This document shows, piece by piece, positions 58,217-64,000 of a stretch of DNA of 64,000 nucleotides (within the stretch, counting starts at the first letter, position 1; the number at the start of each line of letters is the position of its first letter). The notes below the pieces were generated by a model. It was not told the DNA's origin, did not search any database, and saw only the letters and a program-made list of their open reading frames with translations. This DNA comes from Chelativorans alearensis (GTDB taxonomy: Bacteria; Pseudomonadota; Alphaproteobacteria; Rhizobiales; Rhizobiaceae), in the NCBI RefSeq assembly GCF_010993735.1, contig NZ_WQNI01000012.1, forward strand, positions 62,001 through 126,000. Direction: 5' to 3'. The position numbers and the translations under genes were made by a program.

Positions 58217-58938
58217 CAGTGCGCTGCCCGGGTCGGGCGAACGACGATCTCGTTCACGTCGACATCTTCCGGCTGCTCGATGGCATAGCGGACGGCGCGG
58301 CCAATGGCGTCGGGTTGGAGCGCGATGGCGCGATAGGACTTCATCATCTCGGTTGTCGCCGCATCAGTGATGCTGTCGGCAAGCTCGCTTTCCACCACCC
58401 CGGGGTGAATGCAGGTCACGCGCAGGCGCTCGTTTTCTTGGCGCAGCCCGTCCGAGATCGCCCGCACAGCATATTTGGTCGCACAATAGACTGCCGCGGT
58501 CGGCGAAACCGTGAGCGCGCCGACCGAGGCGATGTTTATGACGTGGCCGGATCCCTGCGCCAGCATGCCCGGTAGCACGGCGGCGATGCCGTGCAGGACC
58601 CCCTTGATGTTGACGTCCACCATTCGGTCCCAGTCATCCGCCTTCATGGCGGCCATCGGGGAGAGCGGCATGATGCCGGCATTGTTGACGATCACGTCGA
58701 CGCGCCCGAAGGTTTCGCGCGCAGCCTCCGCGAAGGCTGTAACGTCGTTCCGGTCGGTGACATCGAGGCTCCGTGTCAGCACCTCGCCGCCGTCCTTGCG
58801 AATTTCTTGCGCCAGCGCGTCCAGCCGATCGGTGCGGCGCGCACCGAGCATGAGCTTTGCGCCGGCCTTGGCGAGTTCGCGCGCGATTCCGGCGCCGATG
58901 CCGCTCGATGCGCCGGTGATGAGGATCACCTTGTCCAT
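58216..58938 (-). CDS. Short-chain dehydrogenase/reductase
   Basis: This 240-residue classical SDR is chosen from ATG 58936-58938 because the nucleotide-binding motif TGASSGIGAGIARELAKAGA starts at residue 8. Further motifs: VNNAGIMPLSPM, INIASVGALT with the catalytic Ser, and YCATKYAVRAISDGLR with the Tyr-Lys pair. C-terminal text VDVNEIVVRPT is typical of the YdfG/clavulanate-type group. The likely reaction is NADP(H)-dependent oxidoreduction of an alcohol/carbonyl. It is divergent from a LysR gene and upstream of the Atu4866 gene; the three often occur together. Confidence 0.93.
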   Translation of the reverse strand: MDKVILITGASSGIGAGIARELAKAGAKLMLGARRTDRLDALAQEIRKDGGEVLTRSLDVTDRNDVTAFAEAARETFGRVDVIVNNAGIMPLSPMAAMKADDWDRMVDVNIKGVLHGIAAVLPGMLAQGSGHVINIASVGALTVSPTAAVYCATKYAVRAISDGLRQENERLRVTCIHPGVVESELADSITDAATTEMMKSYRAIALQPDAIGRAVRYAIEQPEDVDVNEIVVRPTRAAH

Positions 58939-59050
58939 AGTTCGTCTCCTCTTGCTGAACCGCTTCACGGCGGTTGCGAAGGAGATAGACCCGCGCCATT
59001 GTAGCGATAAGCCGCTCATTCCTTCACACGTTGGAAAGTTTTGCTAACCA

Positions 59051-60013
59051 ATGCAGCCGGATTTCAACGCCCTTGCCGTATTCGCCCTAGTGGCCGAGGA
59101 ACGGAGCTTCCGCGCCACAGCCGACCGGCTCGGCGTGACCCGCTCGGCGGTCAGCCAGACGATAAGTCGGCTCGAAGAGACATTGGGCACTGCGCTGGTC
59201 CGGCGAACGACGCGCAGCGTCAGCCTTACCGAGGCCGGCGAACACCTCCATGCGCAGATAGCACCAGCCATTGCCGAGATGCGGGCAGCGACCGAGACAA
59301 CCGGGAGCCTGGGCGGGCGCCCGCACGGGCAATTGCGGCTGGCGGTCTCGTCGATCGCCGAGCGCTTCCTGTCAGGGCCCTTCCTGGCAAGTTTCGCCGA
59401 GGCCAACCCCGGGGTCCAGCTTGACATCGTGGTGACCGACGAGGAGTTCGACATCGTCGCCGAGGGCTACGACGCCGGCGTCCGCCTCGGCGAGGTTATC
59501 GAGCAGGACATGATCGCGGTGCCAGCCGGCGGAGATGAACGCCAGCTCGCGGTCTGCTCGCCTGCCTACCGGGACAGCTTCGGCGTGCCTTCGCATCCGC
59601 GGGAGCTCGCCGCCCACCGCTGCATCGGCTGGCGGCCGGCGCCCAAAGCCGCGCCGTACCGCTGGGAATTCGCCGAGAACGGCAAGGAGTTCAGCGTCGC
59701 GGTCGAACCGGAGATCACTACCAACGACATGGCGCTGATGATCAAGCTGGCCGTCGCCGGCGCCGGTATCACCTTCGGGATGGAGGAGAGCTTTTGCGCA
59801 CCGATCGACCGGGGCGAGCTCGTTCCTCTCCTGCAGGACTTCTGCCCGCGCTTCGCCGGCTTCTATCTCTACTATCCGAGCCGCCGGAATATTGCCCCGA
59901 AGCTGCGCGCGCTGATCGACCATCTACGAGGCTTCCACGTGACGGCCAAGCGGCCTGACGGAGCTTCTTCGGGGAGCCATGCGGCTCGGCAACGTGAGAT
60001 CACGCCGCGGTAG
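59051..60013 (+). CDS. LysR-family transcriptional regulator
   Basis: This 320-residue regulator has the headpiece FNALAVFALVAEERSFRATA, DRLGVTRSAVSQTISRLEET and TTRSVSLTEAGEHLHAQIAP. The CrgA-like effector domain follows (LDIVVTDEEFDIVAEGYDAG, GAGITFGMEESFCAPIDRGE). It is divergent from the SDR/Atu4866 operon across 112 bp and is most likely its regulator. The C-terminal 30 residues are polar and may be an extension. Confidence 0.92.
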   Translation: MQPDFNALAVFALVAEERSFRATADRLGVTRSAVSQTISRLEETLGTALVRRTTRSVSLTEAGEHLHAQIAPAIAEMRAATETTGSLGGRPHGQLRLAVSSIAERFLSGPFLASFAEANPGVQLDIVVTDEEFDIVAEGYDAGVRLGEVIEQDMIAVPAGGDERQLAVCSPAYRDSFGVPSHPRELAAHRCIGWRPAPKAAPYRWEFAENGKEFSVAVEPEITTNDMALMIKLAVAGAGITFGMEESFCAPIDRGELVPLLQDFCPRFAGFYLYYPSRRNIAPKLRALIDHLRGFHVTAKRPDGASSGSHAARQREITPR

Positions 60014-60229
60014 CTTCGACGGAAATCGTGGCGTTCTTGGAAGTCTGGTCTCCTGCTAACCGGGGGAGCCCGAATGCACCGAGAGCATCATCCGGCGCCT
60101 GCATGCCCCGGCGCTCCTTTTCCGTGTCGTCGGGCTCCGGCTGCCCGAGCAGTATGCGCAGGGCGTTGCTGTCGACCACCCGGTCGACGAAGGCCTGGGC
60201 TGCCGCAGCTACTCTCGCCTCCTCGCGGC

Positions 60230-60389
60230 TTGCAACGCTGACAACCTCGGTCTCCAACGGGTCACAAGTGCCGGTTGCTTGAGCGAGCGCGCCGCCTTTT
60301 TCCCACGGGTGTGATTCCGGTGAGAAAGAGGTAAAAAGGTAAATCATTTCAATAACTTATGTCGGATGGTGCCAGGGGCGGAATCGAAC
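60230..60389 (+). repeat. Dispersed repeat 2, copy 2, ending in tRNA 3'-end-like sequence
   Basis: It matches 44900-45055 in the same orientation. The last 23 bases (60367-60389) on the minus strand read GTTCGATTCCGCCCC then TGGCACCA, the T-loop, T-stem and acceptor end of a tRNA. One G of the acceptor strand is missing compared with the 45-kb copy. Repeat 1 follows after 13 bases. Confidence 0.85.
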
Positions 60390-60402
60390 AAGTGGGTAAA
60401 AT

Positions 60403-60541
60403 CAAAGGCTTACGCCTTGGTGGGAAACCCGGAACGCCTCGTTGTATTTCGTAGCTTTTTGCCTGCGTCTTTCCCACTTTTGGCTTTCTGCTTCAGGCAA
60501 GCGCCGGTCTGAATGATCCGGCCGAAGCTCACATTGGTTAA
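60403..60541 (+). repeat. Dispersed repeat 1, copy C (most complete)
   Basis: It begins AAAGGCTTACGCCTTGG, containing a small hairpin AAGGC/GCCTT. It continues through the block shared with 33.8 and 44.2 kb and ends ATTGGTTAA, where the AraC fragment starts. It is the only copy with both the tRNA-like end and the 45-base 3' extension. Confidence 0.88.
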
Positions 60542-60985
60542 TCGCGCACCCGCGCTGCGGTGGCTGTGGAAAGTCCGCCGCTTTTGGCATCCGCGGCGTT
60601 CGAATAGTGGCGGAGGGCATGAATCCCAAGGATCGTTATCAGCGAATCGAGGTAGAGCTCGTTTGCAAGATTCGGCTGGGCCAGTTCCGCCTTTATGAGC
60701 TTTGCATACTTTGGAGCAGTGTGGTCGATGATTCGATTCGTTGGCCTGAGATCAAGGTTTGCACAATCAAGCTCATTTGCCGCCAGTTCCAGCATGCCTT
60801 CGGGCGTGATCGCCACCACAACGCTTCCATTGTGGCGCGCTATGTCACCTCGCAGTCTATTCCAGTGGGGGACGACCGTAATCATGCCCGGCGTCGCGTC
60901 GTATGTTTTCGATCGATCACCGCCGAATGCGAAGCTTGTTCCAGGTGACGGGGCCAGTATGTGCGATGCAGTGCCCGTTCGAGAT
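60538..60985 (-). pseudogene. AraC-family regulator fragment without DNA-binding domain
   Basis: The frame can be followed on the minus strand from about 60985 (ILAPSPGTSFAFGGDRSKTY) through MITVVPHWNRLRGDIARHNG, LDLRPTNRIIDHTAPKYAKL and NELYLDSLITILGIHALRHY to GGLSTATAARVRD. It ends where the first AraC helix would begin. The 3' part is replaced by repeat 1 and the 5' part by an IS3 fragment, so both ends are broken. Confidence 0.72.
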
Positions 60986-61400
60986 AAATTTCTGAGGCTC
61001 GCTTGCGGCCGCCGCGCTTCTTCACGGTCAGCCGCTCCTCCTTGTAGAGCCGATAGAGCTTCTTCCAGTTCACCGCCACGCCCTCCTGCCTCAACAGCAG
61101 GTGCAGGCGGCGATAGCCGAAGCGCCGCCGCTGCGCCGCCAACTCGCGCAGCCGCTGGCGCAGGCCGGCATCGTCCGGCCGCGGTGAGCGGCAGCGATAG
61201 ACGCGCGGTGCAATGCCCACCCGACCGCAGGCACGGCGTTGGGAATATCCTCTCTCTTCAATGGCCCAGTCCACGGCCTGTCTCCTCGAACCCGGCGTCA
61301 GAAGTTTTTTACCAGCATCTCGCGCAGCGTCGACACCTCCATCATCGACTCCGCCAGAAGCCTTTTTCAGGCGCGCATTCTCCTCCTCCACTGGTTTCTA
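60986..61400 (-). mobile_element. IS3-family fragment (orfA end and orfB start)
   Basis: On the minus strand the orfB start reads KKLLTPGSRRQAVDWAIEER, GYSQRRACGRVGIAPRVYRC, then LRELAAQRRRFGYRRLHLLL and VNWKKLYRLYKEERLTVKKR. It breaks after RKRA, before the DDE domain. The end of orfA (EVSTLREMLVKNF-stop) lies one frame over just upstream, with an extra base in its AAAAAGG run. The AAAAAAC overlap is the kind of slippery site IS3 elements use for OrfAB fusion. Confidence 0.8.
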
Positions 61401-61537
61401 CGCAGTTCAGGCAGCATTCGAAGTTATTACATGCACGACAGACGTGCTATTCCCGCAAGGAATGATTGCGTGAGGCCGCACGGGCAGCATAGATCCCGCG
61501 CCAAAAGCAGCCGGTATTCCCGGAGCGCCCGAGGACC

Positions 61538-62464
61538 ATGAATTCAGAGCAACTGACAAAATCACTGACCCTTCGGCATCTGCGCATCATTGCAGCGCTG
61601 GCCGAGTTCGGTCTGGTGGCGAAAGTTGCCGACTCGCTGAACGTGACGCAGCCGTCGGTCTCCAAGCAGATCAGCGAATTGGAGCGGCTCGTCGAGACGC
61701 CGATCGTGACACGCGACCGCAACCGGCTCTATCTCACACCGGTGGGCCGACGGCTTGCCGATCATGCACGGCAGGTGCTGGCACAGATCGACCGTGCGGC
61801 CTTTGATCTCAACGCCATGGCCCAGGGCGTGACGGGGGCGGTTTCAGTGGGCGCGGTCAGTTCGGTGGCGCCGATCCTTTTGCCCGGCACGATCGCGCTG
61901 ATGAAACGCAGCGCGCCGGAAGCCAGCATTTCGGTGACCGAGGGGCATTTCGTGTCCCTGTTCCCGCGGCTTGAGAGCGGTGCGATCGATATTCTCATCG
62001 CCCGCGTCTGGCACCCGCAGGAACTGCCGGGGGTTGAGCAGAAGGCTCTGTTTCAGGAACAGATCGTTGTCGTTGCCGGATGCGAGCATCCCCTGGCAGC
62101 GGCGGCAACACTGGATTGGCCGGAAGCGAGAGAATGGCCTTGGCTGCTGCCCCTGGCGAATTCGGTGGCGCGCCGCGCCATAGAGGCGCTGTTTGCCGAA
62201 TTCGGCTTTGCCCCACCGGTCAATCTGATCGCCTCGGCCTCGCTGCCGCTCAACATCGGCGTGATGCGGGAAATGCCTGCCTTGGGGCTGTTTCCGCAAA
62301 GCCTTGCACAGGTTCATGCAAGCCGCGGTGAGCTTGTTATCCTGCCGCTCGACACCCGCGGCCTCCTGTCTGAAGTGCGCTGTTTCTGGCGCACCGGCCA
62401 ATACGAAGCCAACAGCTCGTTCGATCTGTTCATGCAGTGCCTTGATCAGGCGCGCAGCGCTTAA
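61538..62464 (+). CDS. LysR-family transcriptional regulator
   Basis: This 308-residue regulator has the headpiece LTLRHLRIIAALAEFGLVAK, VADSLNVTQPSVSKQISELE and TRDRNRLYLTPVGRRLADHA. The effector domain (VGAVSSVAPILLPGTIALMK, VVAGCEHPLAAAATLDWPEA) resembles GbpR/CbbR-like regulators of sugar or aromatic uptake. It is 144 bp upstream of an amidase on the same strand and may control it. The region before it (61401-61537) is empty. Confidence 0.92.
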   Translation: MNSEQLTKSLTLRHLRIIAALAEFGLVAKVADSLNVTQPSVSKQISELERLVETPIVTRDRNRLYLTPVGRRLADHARQVLAQIDRAAFDLNAMAQGVTGAVSVGAVSSVAPILLPGTIALMKRSAPEASISVTEGHFVSLFPRLESGAIDILIARVWHPQELPGVEQKALFQEQIVVVAGCEHPLAAAATLDWPEAREWPWLLPLANSVARRAIEALFAEFGFAPPVNLIASASLPLNIGVMREMPALGLFPQSLAQVHASRGELVILPLDTRGLLSEVRCFWRTGQYEANSSFDLFMQCLDQARSA

Positions 62465-62608
62465 GACCATTCATTTTGGTTATAGTTCTAGAGGAATAAG
62501 TAAATATTCACGGCCGGTCTTCCCAGCTATCGTAGCCGGAAAACCAAAAAATACTGGGAGCCGGCGCTTTGCCGGATAACAGCGATCGCCACAATCTCTT
62601 TGCCAGAA

Positions 62609-64000
62609 ATGTCTGCGACCCGGCTGATCGAAGGGTTTGCAAAAGCAGAGTTTACCCCAAGCGAGCTTCTCGAAGCCTGTCTTGAGCGCATAGCGCGCTT
62701 CAATCCGTCCATCAACGCGTTGACTGCTTTTTCCACTGAGCGAGCCATTGTGGAAGCCAGCCGGGCTACGCAGCGCTGGAAGGCAGGCGCGCCGATCGGG
62801 CCGCTGGACGGATTGCCCGTCGGGGTGAAGGACCTGCAAGATGCAGAGGGTTTGCCGACTACCCATGGAAGCCCGCTCTTTCGCGGCAATGTGGCCGAGC
62901 GCGATATGCAGATCGTCGCACGGCTGCGCCGGGCAGGGGCAATCGTTCTGGCCAAAACGAACGTGCCTGAATTCGGCGCCGGCGGCAACACACGCAACCC
63001 GGTCTGGGGTGCCACGGGCAACCCGTACGACCCGCGCCTGACGGCCGGCGGGTCGTCCGGCGGCTCGGCCGCGGCGCTGTCGGCCTCGCTCGTGCCGCTC
63101 TGCACCGGTTCGGATACCGGCGGGTCGCTTCGCCTGCCCGCAGCGCTGTGTGGAATATTGGGCTACCGGCCCTCGGCGGATGTGGTGGCGCATCCGACCC
63201 GGCCCGTGGGCTGGTCGGTCATTTCGGTGCTCGGGCCGATGGCGCGGAACATGGACGATCTGCTGCTGATGTTGCAGACGATCCACGGATTCGACGCGGG
63301 CGATCCGCTTTCCTCTCATGCCGATCCCGCGCGCTTCGACAATATGCCGCCGGTTTCTCTGGACCGGCTACGCATTGGTTTCAGCGAAGATTTCGGCGGT
63401 GCGCCAGTCGACCGCCGGGTACGCGCGGCATTCCGTGAACGGGTGGCGGCCATCGCTCCGCATGCCGCTACCTGCCGCCCGGTAGATTTGAATCTCGGCG
63501 AGATGGATCGCTGTTTCGACATCTTGCGCGCCGAAAGTTTTGTCGCCGCCTTCGACCCCGCAGGAGACCGGCCGGTCGAGCAATTCGGACCCCATGTAGC
63601 CGCGAATGTCGAGCTAGGCCGCCGCCTGAGCTTTCACGATCGCGCCTGGGCTCACCTGGAACAGACCCGCATCCTGCGTGCCTTCAACAGACGAATGGCC
63701 GATTTCGATATTCTTCTGCTACCGACCGCGCCGGTACCGGCCTTCCCGTGGGAGCAGCCCTATCCGGAAGAGATCGACGGGCAGAAGATGGATATCTATT
63801 ACCGTTGGCTGGCACTGACCTATCGCGGCTCGCTGATGGGGGGGCCTTCGATCACGCTGCCTGCAGGGACCCTCGGCGATGGTCTTCCCTTCGGTCTGCA
63901 GGTGCTGGGACCCCTGCGTGGCGATCGGGGTTTGCTGGGCGCGGCGCGAGCCATCGAAATGCTGCTCGCGCGCGATCCTGCAACAGCTCCCGCGAAACCG
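62609..64000 (+). CDS. Amidase (amidase-signature family), 3' end beyond window
   Basis: The frame is open from ATG 62609 to the right edge (464 codons visible), close to the whole protein. The Ser-Ser-Lys triad is present: LPVGVKDLQDAEGLPTTHGS (Lys), GGSSGGSAAALSASL (cis-Ser region) and CTGSDTGGSLRLPAALCGIL (nucleophile Ser). The C-terminal motif FDILLLPTAPVPAFPWEQPY is also present. The family hydrolyses amides, including aryl and nitrile-derived amides; substrate unknown. The frame is open further upstream but without ATG or GTG, so this start is preferred; TTG at 62600 is an alternative. Confidence 0.9.
   Translation, partial: MSATRLIEGFAKAEFTPSELLEACLERIARFNPSINALTAFSTERAIVEASRATQRWKAGAPIGPLDGLPVGVKDLQDAEGLPTTHGSPLFRGNVAERDMQIVARLRRAGAIVLAKTNVPEFGAGGNTRNPVWGATGNPYDPRLTAGGSSGGSAAALSASLVPLCTGSDTGGSLRLPAALCGILGYRPSADVVAHPTRPVGWSVISVLGPMARNMDDLLLMLQTIHGFDAGDPLSSHADPARFDNMPPVSLDRLRIGFSEDFGGAPVDRRVRAAFRERVAAIAPHAATCRPVDLNLGEMDRCFDILRAESFVAAFDPAGDRPVEQFGPHVAANVELGRRLSFHDRAWAHLEQTRILRAFNRRMADFDILLLPTAPVPAFPWEQPYPEEIDGQKMDIYYRWLALTYRGSLMGGPSITLPAGTLGDGLPFGLQVLGPLRGDRGLLGAARAIEMLLARDPATAPAKP

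Noticed and set aside
60000-60347. 115-codon minus-strand frame overlapping the LysR 3' end and repeat 2
   Set aside because: Overlaps a convergent real gene and is largely composed of repeat sequence; the related frame in the other repeat copy (44748-44960) has a different product.
1-64000. CRISPR arrays, prophage structural genes, rRNA operons, plasmid replication or conjugation genes
   Set aside because: No regularly spaced direct repeats, phage morphogenesis genes, rRNA sequence or rep/tra/vir genes were seen in the window.

Overview
The window is high-GC DNA from an alphaproteobacterium, most likely a member of the Rhizobiales (Mesorhizobium/Aminobacter/Chelativorans-like). This is inferred from codon use and from family content: an Atu4866-domain protein, DUF1127, DUF6894, IorAB-type molybdenum hydroxylase, a sugar ABC importer with a single-domain ATPase, and about fifteen LysR/AraC/GlxA/MarR/ArsR/HxlR-type regulators in 64 kb. 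Nothing essential and no complete RNA gene is present. It reads as an accessory, partly decaying region.

Layout. 0-3.2 kb: a surface-polysaccharide operon (two family-2 glycosyltransferases, the first cut by the window edge, and an acyltransferase). 3.4-7.5 kb: an aromatic-catabolism block (FAD hydroxylase, DUF2783 protein, zeta-class GST/maleylacetoacetate isomerase, MBL hydrolase) with a divergent MarR regulator. 7.6-8.5 kb: ArsR/SRPBCC pair with twin operators. 8.7-10.2 kb: a complete IS256-family element. 10.1-14.3 kb: a graveyard around one intact heavy-metal P-type ATPase (frameshifted ApbE and VIT genes, a PIN-domain gene with one in-frame amber codon). 14.6-16.9 kb: MFS exporter with AraC regulator. 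17.6-22.3 kb: a tightly coupled five-gene operon, a siderophore/corrinoid-type ABC importer followed by two unusual proteins (a doubled glutamine-amidotransferase-like protein and an FmdE-like protein without metal ligands). 22.9-25.9 kb: isoquinoline 1-oxidoreductase-type molybdenum enzyme plus a frameshifted cytochrome c. 25.9-33.2 kb: regulators and single enzymes. 33.3-34.0 kb: fragments of a MATE pump and probably DnaE2 around a dispersed repeat. 34.1-44.2 kb: a large LacI-controlled catabolic cluster (sugar-type ABC importer, phosphotriesterase-like hydrolase, ThuA/GATase-like protein, PfkB kinase, BtpA/SgcQ protein, TenA-like protein) whose distal genes (M20 amidohydrolase, VOC protein, RuBisCO-like protein) are frameshifted and finally cut. 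44.2-45.2 kb: dispersed repeats including a tRNA-Phe-like 3' end. 45.3-60.0 kb: aminotransferase with a MerR gene broken by an IS256 remnant, MBL hydrolase/LysR, GlxA/berberine-type oxidase and decayed duplicate, DUF1127, HxlR/MFS, HipBA, Atu4866/SDR/LysR. 60.2-61.4 kb: the same repeats again, an AraC fragment and an IS3 remnant. 61.5-64 kb: LysR and an amidase running off the edge.

Three dispersed repeat families, two of them attached to a tRNA 3'-end-like sequence, recur at about 27, 33.8, 44-45 and 60.3 kb, exactly where genes are cut. They suggest past insertion and excision of integrative DNA. The best candidates for undescribed biology are the 34-44 kb catabolic cluster and the 17.6-22.3 kb importer operon. 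All functional assignments come from reading motifs by eye; no database search was run.
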